From contig JANQSF010000006.1 in the NCBI GenBank assembly GCA_028284155.1, positions 114,491-178,490 of the forward strand: a DNA stretch of 64,000 bases, read 5' to 3'. Of the stretch, positions 23,831-32,658 are shown in pieces (the stretch's first letter is position 1; every line of letters begins with the position of its first letter). The notes under the pieces are model-generated. The model ran no database searches and was not told where the DNA came from. It saw only the letters and a list, made by a program, of their open reading frames with translations. Origin of the DNA: Phycisphaeraceae bacterium. GTDB taxonomy: Bacteria > Planctomycetota > Phycisphaerae > Phycisphaerales > Phycisphaeraceae. The translations under genes and the position numbers were made by a program.

Positions 23831-26380
23831 CTACAGCAGCGACACCGGGTCGACATCGACGGCCGTGCGCGCATCGCTCTTGAGCAGGCGGGCGTTGCGC
23901 AGGGCGGTCATCAGTTTCTGTAACCGGCCCGCGTCGGGCGCGATCAATTCGATCTGTTGACGATGAAACTCGGCGATGCGCGCGATGGGGCACGGCGACG
24001 GGCCGCGCATTCGGACACCCGTGCTCAGTTCGTCATTCGCGACCGACAACGCCTCTGCCAACAGCTTGGCCTGTTCGACACAGGCGACCAGGTCTTTGTC
24101 GCGGCAGACGACCCGGGCCATGCGTGTGATCGGCGGCAGGCCGACCTGTTCGCGGAAGGTCAGCTCGCGTTCGGCAAAGCCGCGGTAATCGTGGTCGGCC
24201 GCGAGGCGGATCGTCGGGTCGTCCGGGCAGAAGGTCTGCACGATGACCTGCCCCGAGTCGGCCCCTCGGCCGGCTCGGCCGGACACTTGGGCGATCAGTT
24301 GAAACGAACGCTCGGCCGCGCGGAAGTCGGGCATGTGCAAGGCTGTGTCGGCGCTGATCACACCGACCAACCGAACGTTTGGAAAGTCCAGCCCCTTGGC
24401 GATCATCTGCGTACCGATCAGGATGTCCAGCGCGCCGCGACGGAACCGAGCCAGTGTCGCGTGGTAATCGTGACCGGTGCGCATCGTGTCGGAATCCATG
24501 CGTGCCCAAGTCGCGTCGGGGAACTTGCGTTCGATCTCTTCTTCGACGCGCTGCGTGCCCAGGCCGAACGTCGTGACCTTCTTCGTGCACTGCGGGCACT
24601 GCTTGGGCAGCAGTTGTTCCGTCCCACAGTGGTGACACATGACGTAGCCGCCGGTCGGCAGCGACCTGTCTTTGTGATAGACCATTGTCGTGTCGCAATG
24701 GTCGCAGTGCATGAGCCAGCCGCAGTTGTGGTCGGGGCAGGCGATGTAGTTGGCGTAGCCCCGGCGGTTGAGCAGCAGCATCGCCTGCCCGCCGGCCTTG
24801 AGCGTCTGTTGCAACGACGCCTCGAGCGCAAGGCTCAACAGGTGGACGCCCGCTTTGCCCGTCATCTGGTAACGCTTGCGCCGCTCACCGTTCAGGTCAA
24901 CAATGCGCACGCGCGGCAGGGTCAAACCCGGGGCGCGGGTCGTCAGTGTGTGCATCTGGTAGGGCTGACCTGCGCGACGGGTGTTGAAGTAGCTTTCCAG
25001 GCTTGGCGTGGCGGAGCCGAGCACGACCGGTGCGTCGAGCATCTGTGCGCGTTTGATCGCCACATCGCGTGCGTGGTAGCGCGGCAACTGGTCCTGCTTG
25101 TAACTCGACTCGTGTTCCTCGTCGACGATAATCAGCCCGACGCACGGCAGGGGCGCGAACACGGCCGAGCGCGCGCCCACGACGATGCGCGCTTCGCCCC
25201 GGCGGATGCGCTGCCACTGCTCGTGTCGCTGCGACGCCGTCAAGCCCGAGTGCAATACGGCCACGTCGCTGCCGTGCGCCGACGTGAAACGGTGCTTGAA
25301 CCGCGCCGCCGTCTGCGGCGTCAACGCGATCTCGGGCACGAGCACGATCGCCCCCGGCACTCCCGGCGAGGCCGATTCATCGGCCGCGTCCGAGCGCGCG
25401 ATCAGGTGTTCGATCACGCGCAGATACACTTCCGTCTTGCCGCTACCGGTCACGCCGTGCAAAAGATGAACACCAAACCCGCGGTCGATCGCGTCGGCCA
25501 ACCGCTCGACGGCCCGGTCCTGCTCCGGGTTCAGGATCAGGCGGGTCGTCGGGGGCGCGTTGTCGTCGCCGTCATCGTCTTCCGACCGGGCCAGGTCGGC
25601 GCGCATCGCCCAGCGCGTCTCGCTGACGAGCAGGCCCTTGTCGACCAGTTGCTTGACCGGCGAAGTCGTGCGCGCCCCGCCGGCGTCGGCAAGCTCTTTC
25701 ATCGCAACCCACGGCTCGCCTTCTCGCGAGAGGCGTACCGCCTCGTCGAAGACGCGGTGTTGGAGTTTGGTCAGTTTCGGCAAGTCGAGTTTGTCACTCG
25801 TGTCTTCGTCGTTTTCCCCGTGTTGCTGCGCGTCCGTCGCTTCGCGGTCGCCCGAAGTGCGGGCCTGCGGCCGCGCCGCTAAACGGACGGAGGTTGCATC
25901 CGATGCGTCGTCGGTTTCCGTATCGCGTGGATCGTGATCGTCACTCGGAACAAACCGATCACTCACGCGCACCATGACACGCTGCACCGACCCCGTCCCG
26001 TGCTTGACCGCCGCGGGGAGCATCGTGACCAGCACCATGCCCAGCGGGCAGCAGTAGTAGGCAGACATCCACCGCGCCAGGTCGATCAGGTCGGGTGTCA
26101 GGCTCACCGCGTGCGCGTCGAGCGACTTGATCGGTTTGACCTTCGCGAGTTTCGCGGGCGGCAGGTCGCAGGACTCCGACAGCGACACGACGTACCCGGT
26201 CACGTCCTTGTTGCCCCGCCCCAGCGGCACGGTCACGCGTTGCCCGACACGCACGTCGCGCAACCGGGCGGGCACGGCGTACGTCAAGCCGTCCGGCCCC
26301 GCGTCGATCCCCTGCTCGGGCGCGACGTGCGCGAACGCCACCGCGTCGATGGGCGTGTCGGTCTCGAAGAGTTGAGCCAC
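23831..26380 (-). CDS. priA: Primosomal protein N' (replication restart helicase)
   Basis: 849 residues. Domains in order: N-terminal 3'-DNA-binding fold, a winged-helix region, the DEAD-like helicase core with Walker A GVTGSGKT (Lys315) and the DEEH box, then a zinc region with paired cysteines at about residues 547-593 (CPDHNC, CDHC, CHHC, CPQC), and the C-terminal helicase and PriA-CTD. It reloads the replisome at stalled forks. An acidic Asp/Glu/Thr-rich insert of about 55 residues lies at roughly residues 150-200, before the helicase core. The start is GTG, with TATACT 5 nt before it and no Shine-Dalgarno, suggesting a leaderless mRNA. It is divergent from mutS. Confidence 0.93.
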   Translation of the reverse strand: MAQLFETDTPIDAVAFAHVAPEQGIDAGPDGLTYAVPARLRDVRVGQRVTVPLGRGNKDVTGYVVSLSESCDLPPAKLAKVKPIKSLDAHAVSLTPDLIDLARWMSAYYCCPLGMVLVTMLPAAVKHGTGSVQRVMVRVSDRFVPSDDHDPRDTETDDASDATSVRLAARPQARTSGDREATDAQQHGENDEDTSDKLDLPKLTKLQHRVFDEAVRLSREGEPWVAMKELADAGGARTTSPVKQLVDKGLLVSETRWAMRADLARSEDDDGDDNAPPTTRLILNPEQDRAVERLADAIDRGFGVHLLHGVTGSGKTEVYLRVIEHLIARSDAADESASPGVPGAIVLVPEIALTPQTAARFKHRFTSAHGSDVAVLHSGLTASQRHEQWQRIRRGEARIVVGARSAVFAPLPCVGLIIVDEEHESSYKQDQLPRYHARDVAIKRAQMLDAPVVLGSATPSLESYFNTRRAGQPYQMHTLTTRAPGLTLPRVRIVDLNGERRKRYQMTGKAGVHLLSLALEASLQQTLKAGGQAMLLLNRRGYANYIACPDHNCGWLMHCDHCDTTMVYHKDRSLPTGGYVMCHHCGTEQLLPKQCPQCTKKVTTFGLGTQRVEEEIERKFPDATWARMDSDTMRTGHDYHATLARFRRGALDILIGTQMIAKGLDFPNVRLVGVISADTALHMPDFRAAERSFQLIAQVSGRAGRGADSGQVIVQTFCPDDPTIRLAADHDYRGFAERELTFREQVGLPPITRMARVVCRDKDLVACVEQAKLLAEALSVANDELSTGVRMRGPSPCPIARIAEFHRQQIELIAPDAGRLQKLMTALRNARLLKSDARTAVDVDPVSLL

Positions 26381-26385
26381 GGCGC

Positions 26386-26391
26386 GAGTAT
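26386..26391 (-). promoter_or_regulatory. Candidate -10 box for priA (TATACT)
   Basis: TATACT on the minus strand ends 5 nt before the GTG at 26380. With normal spacing, transcription would begin at about the start codon itself. Confidence 0.4.
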
Positions 26392-26400
26392 AGAGGGGAA

Positions 26401-26499
26401 AGGGACCGAGGGATCGAGCGATCGAGCCACCAAGCGTGAGGCATCCGATTCACAATCCCTCAATGGCTCGGTGGCTTGATCCCTTGATCCCTCAATCCT
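26401..26499. repeat. Imperfect long inverted repeat (family B) between priA and mutS
   Basis: About 40 nt from AGGGACCGAGGGATCGAGCG pair imperfectly with the reverse complement of the block ending CTTGATCCCTCAATCCT, so the whole element can fold into one long hairpin. Internal GATCGAG steps repeat. The right half resembles the element found inside mutS at 28414-28481 (shared words include TGGCTCGGTGGCT). Confidence 0.7.
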
Positions 26500-26524
26500 G
26501 GACGTCCCGCTCCCCCTTCCCTTG

Positions 26525-26530
26525 TACCAT
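26525..26530 (+). promoter_or_regulatory. Candidate -10 box for mutS (TACCAT)
   Basis: TACCAT ends 6 nt before the GTG at 26537, with no Shine-Dalgarno. Confidence 0.3.
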
Positions 26531-26536
26531 CTCTCC

Positions 26537-29287
26537 GTGCCGCAGAAGAAGTCACACAACCCGAGCAAACTCACGCCCGCGATGCGGCAGTACCAGCGGT
26601 TCAAGCAGCAGCACCCCGACTGCGTGCTGTTCTTCCGCATGGGCGATTTTTACGAGATGTTTTACGAGGACGCGGAGTTGGCCCACCGCGTGCTCGGCGT
26701 GACGCTTACGCAGCGCACCGAGGGCGTGCCGATGGCGGGCGTGCCCTACCACGCGGTCGAGGGCTACCTGCGTCGCATGATCCAGGCCGGCTACCGCGTG
26801 GCGATCTGCGACCAGGTGCAGGACCCGGCCGAGGCCAAGGGCGTCGTCGACCGCGACGTCACGCGTGTGATCACACCGGGCACGCTGACCGACGAGTCGA
26901 TGCTCGACGACGGCGCGACCCGGCCGTTGGCGGCGATCGTGTGGTCTTCAGAGGACAACGCCTCGATCGCGTGGGCCGACCTGAGCACGGGTGAGTTTCA
27001 GGTGATGACGCTGCCGGCCGAGCAGGTCACGGACGAGCTGTCGCGCATCGGGGCCAGCGAGCTGCTCGCGGCGGACGACGACGACACCGGCGACCTGCCA
27101 CCGCGCGTCAAGGCGATCACCGATCGGCTCAGTTGCGTCGCGTCGCTGCGGCCCGGCTGGCAGTTCGAGTCGCACGAGGCGGGCGACGTGTTGCGCAAGC
27201 AGTTCGGTGTCGCGACGCTCGAGGGGTTCGGCTTCGCCGACGACGACCCGGCGCTGCCCGCGTGCGGCGCGATCGTGCACTACCTGCTCGAAACGCAACG
27301 CGTGTCGGGCGAGGACAACCGCCTGACCCACCTGCGTCCGCCCCGCCGCTTCCGGCGTGAGTCGCACCTGGTCATCGACGACACGTCGCTACGCAGCCTC
27401 GAAGTCGAACGCACGGTGCGGTCGCAATCGACCGAGGGCAGCCTGCTGGGCGTGTTGCAGGGCTGCCGCACGGCCATGGGCAAGCGGACGCTGCGGCACT
27501 GGCTGTGTTACCCGCTTTCCCAACGCGAGCCGATCCAACAGCGTCAGGGCGTTGTCGCGACGCTCGTGGCTGACGCGCGGCTGCTGGACGAACTGCGCGA
27601 CCTGCTCGACGGCGTGCAGGACGTGCAACGGATCGTCGGGCGCATCAGCGTCAACCGCGCAACGCCGCGCGACCTGGTCGGGCTGGGCGGCAGTGTGAAG
27701 CAGGCCGAGGCGCTGGCCGCGCTGCTCGACGCCGGTGACGCGCTTCGCCCCTACCACGACCTGTTGCGCACTGTGGCCGAACCGATGGCCGCGCTGGCGG
27801 GTCGCGTGCTCGACACGTGTGTCGAATCGCCGCCCGCGCACCTGCGTGAGGGCGGGCTGATCCGCGACGGCGTGGACGCGCAGCTCGACGAATACCGCGG
27901 CCTGCAACGCGACTCCAACACATGGCTAGCCCAATACCAGAAAGACCTGATCGACGAGACCGGCATCCCGTCGCTGAAAGTCGGCTACAACAAGGTGTTC
28001 GGCTACTACATCGAGGTCACCGCCGCGCACCGGCACAAGGTCGACGACAACGCCGAGCAATTCCGGGCCTGGACGCGCAAGCAGACGCTCAAGAACGCCG
28101 AGCGTTTTATCACGCCGCCGTTGAAAGAGTACGAGTCAAAGGTGCTCAACGCGACGACGCGCGCCGTCGCGCGCGAACAAGCGCTATTTACTGAGCTGTG
28201 CGCAGCCGCGCAGTCCAACCTCGACGCGCTCCAGACCTTCGCCCAAACCGTCGCGGAACTCGACGTGTTGGCTTGCTTCGCCCGCCGAGCGGTGCGTCAC
28301 CGCTACGTACGACCCACGATCGTGGACGAGCCGGTCTTGCACATCAAGGCCGGCCGACACCCCGTGCTGGACGAGTTGCTGGGGGATCGGTTTGTGCCGA
28401 ACGATGTTGAGTTAGGGACCGAGGGGGAAGAGTCGGACACAAAAGCCCTCGATGGCTCGGTGGCTCGGTCGCTCGGTCCCTCCTTAGCTCTCATCACCGG
28501 CCCGAACATGGCGGGTAAGTCGACCTACATCCGGCAGACGGCTTTGATCGCACTGCTCGCGCACACCGGGTCGTTCGTGCCGGCCGACGAGGCAAACATT
28601 GGCCTGTGCGACCGCATCTTTACGCGCATCGGCGCCAGCGACGAGTTACACGCGGGGCAGTCGACCTTCATGGTCGAGATGACCGAGACGGCCAACATCT
28701 GTCACCACGCCACCCCCGCAAGTTTGGTGATCCTCGACGAGATCGGTCGCGGCACAAGCACGCTCGACGGCCTGTCGCTAGCGTGGGCGATCGCTGAGCA
28801 CTTGGCGCAGCGCCGCTGCCGGTCGCTGTTCGCGACGCACTACCACGAGTTGACCGACCTGGCGTCGCGGTACGACAACGTGATCAACCTGAACGTGACC
28901 GTGCGCGAGTGGAAAGACCAAGTTGTGTTCCTGCACCGGATCGCGCAGGGCAAGACCGACCGCAGCTACGGCATCCACGTCGCGCGGATCGCGGGGTTGC
29001 CCGACTCGGTCGTGAAACGGGCCGACGCGTTGCTGGCCGAGTTGGAGGTCAAGCACCGGGCCGGGAGTGCTCGGGGGGGCGCAGGCAACGGCCAAGCGGC
29101 GGACGAATCGACACGCAAGCCGCAGACCGCCCCGGCTGACGACATGCCACTGTTCAGCGATCTCAGCCACCCAGTCGTCGATGCGCTGCGTGAAGCCGAT
29201 CTGAATCGACTTTCGCCGCTGGAAGCGTTCGACCTGCTTCGTGATCTCGCGGGGCAGTTGGATAAGCCGGAATCCGGGGATGCCTGA
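26537..29287 (+). CDS. mutS: DNA mismatch repair protein MutS
   Basis: 916 residues, a full-length MutS. The mismatch-reading domain carries FFRMGDFYEMF near residue 33 (the Phe-X-Glu element). The core and clamp follow, then the ATPase with P-loop GPNMAGKST (Gly655), the TFMVEMTETANI and DEIGRGTST motifs, and FATHYHEL. Just before the P-loop, about 23 residues (626-648) are encoded by a palindromic repeat (28414-28481). Relatives from memory, such as Thermus, join these segments directly. The frame is intact and all ATPase motifs remain. The start GTG at 26537 is preferred (MPQKKSHNPSK); a TTG at 26522 and an ATG at 26582 are alternatives. Confidence 0.94.
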   Translation: MPQKKSHNPSKLTPAMRQYQRFKQQHPDCVLFFRMGDFYEMFYEDAELAHRVLGVTLTQRTEGVPMAGVPYHAVEGYLRRMIQAGYRVAICDQVQDPAEAKGVVDRDVTRVITPGTLTDESMLDDGATRPLAAIVWSSEDNASIAWADLSTGEFQVMTLPAEQVTDELSRIGASELLAADDDDTGDLPPRVKAITDRLSCVASLRPGWQFESHEAGDVLRKQFGVATLEGFGFADDDPALPACGAIVHYLLETQRVSGEDNRLTHLRPPRRFRRESHLVIDDTSLRSLEVERTVRSQSTEGSLLGVLQGCRTAMGKRTLRHWLCYPLSQREPIQQRQGVVATLVADARLLDELRDLLDGVQDVQRIVGRISVNRATPRDLVGLGGSVKQAEALAALLDAGDALRPYHDLLRTVAEPMAALAGRVLDTCVESPPAHLREGGLIRDGVDAQLDEYRGLQRDSNTWLAQYQKDLIDETGIPSLKVGYNKVFGYYIEVTAAHRHKVDDNAEQFRAWTRKQTLKNAERFITPPLKEYESKVLNATTRAVAREQALFTELCAAAQSNLDALQTFAQTVAELDVLACFARRAVRHRYVRPTIVDEPVLHIKAGRHPVLDELLGDRFVPNDVELGTEGEESDTKALDGSVARSLGPSLALITGPNMAGKSTYIRQTALIALLAHTGSFVPADEANIGLCDRIFTRIGASDELHAGQSTFMVEMTETANICHHATPASLVILDEIGRGTSTLDGLSLAWAIAEHLAQRRCRSLFATHYHELTDLASRYDNVINLNVTVREWKDQVVFLHRIAQGKTDRSYGIHVARIAGLPDSVVKRADALLAELEVKHRAGSARGGAGNGQAADESTRKPQTAPADDMPLFSDLSHPVVDALREADLNRLSPLEAFDLLRDLAGQLDKPESGDA
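28414..28481. repeat. Palindromic repeat (family B) inserted in frame in mutS
   Basis: Perfect 10-bp terminal inverted repeats AGGGACCGAG (28414-28423) and CTCGGTCCCT (28472-28481) bound a 68-bp element. Its right half matches the priA-mutS intergenic element. It encodes a Glu/Ser/Asp-rich stretch immediately before the P-loop segment. Confidence 0.75.
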
Positions 29288-29460
29288 CCGTTCGGTCATC
29301 GCACATCGGTTTGATCTAAGAAAGTTGGATGGCCGGAATAACTGACGGGCCTGCGCGGTTGATACGGTCGGACACTCGCCGCTCCGCCGCCACGCGACCG
29401 GGGGCCGAGTCCTGGGGCCGAGTCGGTCTGTGTCCTTTCAATCGCCCCACTCCCCCTGAC

Positions 29461-29499
29461 AGCCCGCCTGGCGTTGCCCTCCTCGCCGGCGGGCTTTTT
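29461..29499 (+). terminator. Rho-independent terminator downstream of mutS
   Basis: AGCCCGCC (29461-29468) pairs perfectly with GGCGGGCT (29488-29495), and the stem runs directly into TTTTT. It faces the mutS direction, about 170 bp after its stop. The intervening sequence (29288-29460) has no recognisable gene or RNA family. Confidence 0.7.
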
Positions 29500-29505
29500 G
29501 CGCCA

Positions 29506-29925
29506 TCAGGGTGAGTTCAATTCGCTCGATTTGCTCCAAGACCATATGGCTCGCTCAGGAGTCCCAAAGGTCACTGACTGGGAATCGCTCGACCAGTAGA
29601 TACGGCCCGAGCCTTCGCGAAAGCGGATCACACCAATGGCTGGTTGAAGAAGCTCTTGCTCTGCGATGATTTGATCGGACTGATCACGAATCTCGAACCG
29701 GTAATACTGCCGTGTTCTGGAGGGACTCAACTGTTGCCCGAGATTCATCGCGTGCGCTTCAAACCGTCCATCGGGCGACTTCTCGGAGCGACCACCGCCG
29801 CCGGGCGGCAAGGGGTATTGAGTTCGTGGACTAGGAGTCCACAAACCGCTGAACGACACACTGGTCACGATCGCTGCGGCGACGACCACAACACCAATGA
29901 TTGAAATGATTGCACGTCTGGGCAT
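29506..29925 (-). CDS. Hypothetical membrane-anchored protein
   Basis: 139 residues. After a short basic start (MPRRA) a hydrophobic helix (about residues 5-25, IISIIGVVVVAAAIV) anchors or exports it. A Pro/Gly stretch follows, then a mixed strand region with SPDGRFEAHAM and WSSDSQSVTFG, reminiscent of a WD40/TolB-like propeller blade. It is too short to be a propeller itself. The ATG at 29925 is preferred over a TTG 33 nt upstream. Base composition is slightly less GC-rich than its neighbours. It ends next to the mutS terminator. Function unknown. Confidence 0.5.
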   Translation of the reverse strand: MPRRAIISIIGVVVVAAAIVTSVSFSGLWTPSPRTQYPLPPGGGGRSEKSPDGRFEAHAMNLGQQLSPSRTRQYYRFEIRDQSDQIIAEQELLQPAIGVIRFREGSGRIYWSSDSQSVTFGTPERAIWSWSKSSELNSP

Positions 29926-29968
29926 GCACGACTGATTGTCATTCGACCATCGAGTCAACGAGTCGGAG

Positions 29969-31195
29969 TTACGGCTGCATCGCCGCCGCTTCGCGCTGGA
30001 CCATCGCCCAGATCTGCTGCTGGGCGTCGGCGTCGCCTGATGCCGCTTTGAGGGCCAAGTCCGGGTTCGCCAACATGACCTGTTGCGTCAGGTCGGCGAT
30101 CTGCTCGCGGGTCAGTTCGGGCTTGGGCGCGGGCCGGTGCTGCTGCTGGGCGAAGGCCTCGCGCTGTTGCAGCAGCCGCTCGACGTTCGCCGCGACCTGC
30201 TGGCGCAGGCCGCGCAGTTCGTTCAACTCATGCTGTAACTGGTCGATGCGTTGCTCGGTGCGACGCAGCAGGGCCAGGTTCTGCTGCAGGATGTCGTTGT
30301 TGGGGAACGGCTTCGCCTGCGGCACGTTGGCCTGCGGCTGCGCGGGTACGGCGGCGAGGCCGGGGTTCAAGCCTTGAGCTACCTGATTGCGTTCGGCTTC
30401 GCGGGCTGCCATGGCCGCCTCGTATCGAGCACGTCGTTCAGCGACCACGTCGCTAAAGGTCAGTTCCTCACCCTCTGCACGTCGGCTGTTCAACTCACGC
30501 AACACGTCGAGGCGGGAATGGTGGGCCATGACTTTCTGCTGCTCGGTCGGGTCGAGCACGCTGATGTCACCGGTCTCATCGACTTCGCGACGCTGTTTGG
30601 GCGTCATGCGGATCGTGCCGCGCGGCACCTCGCCACGGACGACGTAATACGTGGACGTCATGACATTCGCACGGATAGCCGGGCCGCCGTAACTCAGATT
30701 CTGACCGCCCATGCCGGTCAGATAGGCCTTGTCGCGGGTCCAGACCGACGCGTACCGACCGCCCAGCGACCTGAGCATGCGCGGCGAGACGTGCTGCCCT
30801 CCCAGCGAAGGCGCAGCCGGGTCGATCACCGGGCCGGCACCCATATGCATGTGACGCACGACGCCGAGCCGCGTGTACGTCGCGTTCGCGTCGAGCATCG
30901 GCCCTTTGACGTCCATGTTCGGCTCGGTGCGCGCGGCCTCGCGCTGCATCTCGGCCAACGCTGCCCTGGATGGGGTCACGACGCGGTGCATGTTGGTCAT
31001 GCCGCGCGCCTGGTAGAGCGCTTTCTTGTAACGGTCGACCTCCTGGAACGGGACAATCCAGCCGTAGCCGGCCGCGCGTTTGAACATCGCGCGCGGGTCG
31101 TCTTTCGACGCGTCGGGCGCAGCAACAACGGCCTGCGTGAGCGTCAGGGCAACACACATGGCGCACCATAACGGAGGGGTTCTCTTTCCAAGCAT
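29969..31195 (-). CDS. Exported protein of unknown function with C-terminal coiled coil
   Basis: 408 residues. A signal peptide (CVALTLTQAVVAA) precedes a basic Met/Tyr/Arg-rich domain (about residues 25-230) with no recognised family; it includes HMHMGAGP and GGQHVSPRMLRSLGG. From about residue 260 the protein is Glu/Gln/Ala-rich, with a predicted coiled coil over roughly 300-345 (LLRRTEQRIDQLQHELNEL) and a Gln-rich C terminus. It is probably a periplasmic structural protein. The ATG at 31195 has GGAG 8 nt upstream and is preferred over one 6 nt further out. It is followed on the same strand by the small membrane protein 43 bp away. Confidence 0.6.
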   Translation of the reverse strand: MLGKRTPPLWCAMCVALTLTQAVVAAPDASKDDPRAMFKRAAGYGWIVPFQEVDRYKKALYQARGMTNMHRVVTPSRAALAEMQREAARTEPNMDVKGPMLDANATYTRLGVVRHMHMGAGPVIDPAAPSLGGQHVSPRMLRSLGGRYASVWTRDKAYLTGMGGQNLSYGGPAIRANVMTSTYYVVRGEVPRGTIRMTPKQRREVDETGDISVLDPTEQQKVMAHHSRLDVLRELNSRRAEGEELTFSDVVAERRARYEAAMAAREAERNQVAQGLNPGLAAVPAQPQANVPQAKPFPNNDILQQNLALLRRTEQRIDQLQHELNELRGLRQQVAANVERLLQQREAFAQQQHRPAPKPELTREQIADLTQQVMLANPDLALKAASGDADAQQQIWAMVQREAAAMQP

Positions 31196-31357
31196 CGGCA
31201 TCACTCCAGCGGCTTGGGCGGGTTGTCGAGTCGGGGCGTCGCCGCATGAGGGCATCAACCCTGTCGCGCGACTGTTCCCCAAGTTAACAAATGTGACATC
31301 CGTGTCAATGGTATTCGATGAAATGATTAGAAAAAGTATGGTTGTTTGCGGGGGATC

Positions 31358-31390
31358 GGGGGACAGGCCGGTTTCACCGGCCTGTCCCCC
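31358..31390. repeat. Perfect 15-bp hairpin upstream of the coiled-coil protein and after the EF-hand gene
   Basis: GGGGGACAGGCCGGT and its exact reverse complement are separated by TTC. It lies 48 bp after the EF-hand stop on the minus strand. There is no T-run, so it may act as a 3' stabiliser or be another dispersed palindrome. Confidence 0.65.
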
Positions 31391-31437
31391 AAATGACCCC
31401 GACGATCCGCCCGGTCGGGCTCGCAGGCTCCGACACG

Positions 31438-32658
31438 TCAATTCTGGGGTGCAACGCCCCATTCTTCCGCCAACTCAATGATGAAACCCTGGATTTCGGG
31501 GGCGCTCAGTTGGCCGTCACCGTCCTTGTCATGCCGGTCGTAACGGGCACGGGCATCCTCATCGATTCCCTTGATCAAGGCATCGCGCTCGCCGACATCC
31601 AGCCGACCGTCGCCGTTGGCGTCGAACCGGTTGGTCCACTTAGCAATGTTGACTTCGGCCTGCTTGGCCACACGTTCAGCCACTTCACGTCGTTCGTCGG
31701 CTGAAACCGTGCCGTCGCCATTGGAATCGGCCCACTTGATGGCGCGGGGCAACAGGCCGATGCCCGCCGCTTGCACCTTGGCCTGGAAGGCTTGCCGCTC
31801 GCCCTGACTGACTTCGCCGTCCCCATCGGTATCGAGCACGTCGCGTTCCCAGCCCTTGCCCACGGCCTGCAACTTCTCGCCAAACGCCACGATGGCGTCA
31901 CTTTCGGCCTGGCTGAGTTTGCCGTCGCCGTCGGCGTCGAAGTGCTTCATGCCCAGGTCGTCGACTTTGAGCCACCACTTGCCCTGCTCGTCCGCTTCGG
32001 CGGTTGCCCTCTCGCTGGCGTCCAGGAGGCCGTCGCCGTTGCTGTCGAACCGGCTGACCATGCGGTCTCGGCCACGCATGATCTCGCCGGAGGCCATCGC
32101 TCGGCGTTCGTCCGGCGAAAGCTCGCCGTCGCCGTCCTTGTCGTATTGCGCGCGGCGTTCCCCGAATGCGCCGCGGCGTCGCGGGCGATCGGGCGCCGGT
32201 GCGGGTGCGGCGTCGGGTACGGTGCGTGTGACCTCAATCTTGGGCAGTTTGCCCTCAGCCAAGGCCTTGTTCAACGCCTCGCGCTCAGGGCCGGTCAGCT
32301 TCTTATCTTCATTGATGTCGTACTTGTTGAGGACGGCTTGACGGACCGCGCGGCGGTACGCGTCGGCCTCGAACCAATCCAGCGAGCCGTTGCGGTTGCG
32401 ATCGAACAGCTTCATCGTCGCCCACTTGTCGTAGCTGCGGACGAACGCCTCTTTCTTGCCGCTGTCAGCCTCGTGCTCGGCCTCGTTCATCTCGCTATCA
32501 ACACCGGCGGCGCGGAGGAATGCAGCCCGCTGAGTACCGGGCACGTAGGGGTCGATAGCGCCCCGCGCCATTTCGGCCGGCTCGTCCTGTGCCGAGGTGA
32601 CCGGAGCGACAGCGAAAACCAAGGCTAGAGCGAGGCTGGTCAGGATCATGCGTTTCAT
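31438..32658 (-). CDS. Secreted protein with nine EF-hand loops
   Basis: 406 residues with a signal peptide (LALALVFAVAPVTSAQ). Nine calcium-type loops are visible: DRNRNGSLDWFE, DINEDKKLTGPE, DKDGDGELSPDE, DSNGDGLLDASE, DADGDGKLSQAE, DTDGDGEVSQGE, DSNGDGTVSADE, DANGDGRLDVGE and DKDGDGQLSAPE. Seven of these follow the DxDGDG or DxNGDG consensus closely; the first two are less canonical. It should bind several calcium ions outside the cytoplasm. Acidic, Ca-binding exported proteins of this kind are common in planctomycetes, often of unknown role. It is divergent from the type II secretion genes, so a link as a secreted substrate or envelope organiser is possible but unproven. GGAG upstream supports the ATG at 32658. 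Confidence 0.85.
   Translation of the reverse strand: MKRMILTSLALALVFAVAPVTSAQDEPAEMARGAIDPYVPGTQRAAFLRAAGVDSEMNEAEHEADSGKKEAFVRSYDKWATMKLFDRNRNGSLDWFEADAYRRAVRQAVLNKYDINEDKKLTGPEREALNKALAEGKLPKIEVTRTVPDAAPAPAPDRPRRRGAFGERRAQYDKDGDGELSPDERRAMASGEIMRGRDRMVSRFDSNGDGLLDASERATAEADEQGKWWLKVDDLGMKHFDADGDGKLSQAESDAIVAFGEKLQAVGKGWERDVLDTDGDGEVSQGERQAFQAKVQAAGIGLLPRAIKWADSNGDGTVSADERREVAERVAKQAEVNIAKWTNRFDANGDGRLDVGERDALIKGIDEDARARYDRHDKDGDGQLSAPEIQGFIIELAEEWGVAPQN

Noticed and set aside
23957..25882. A 641-codon open frame antisense to priA
   Set aside because: The sense strand encodes all PriA motifs. The antisense product is Arg/Val-rich with no family features.
29288..29460. Possible structural RNA (SRP, 6S or tmRNA) downstream of mutS
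   Set aside because: None of the conserved cores of those RNAs could be found. Only the terminator at its end is supported.
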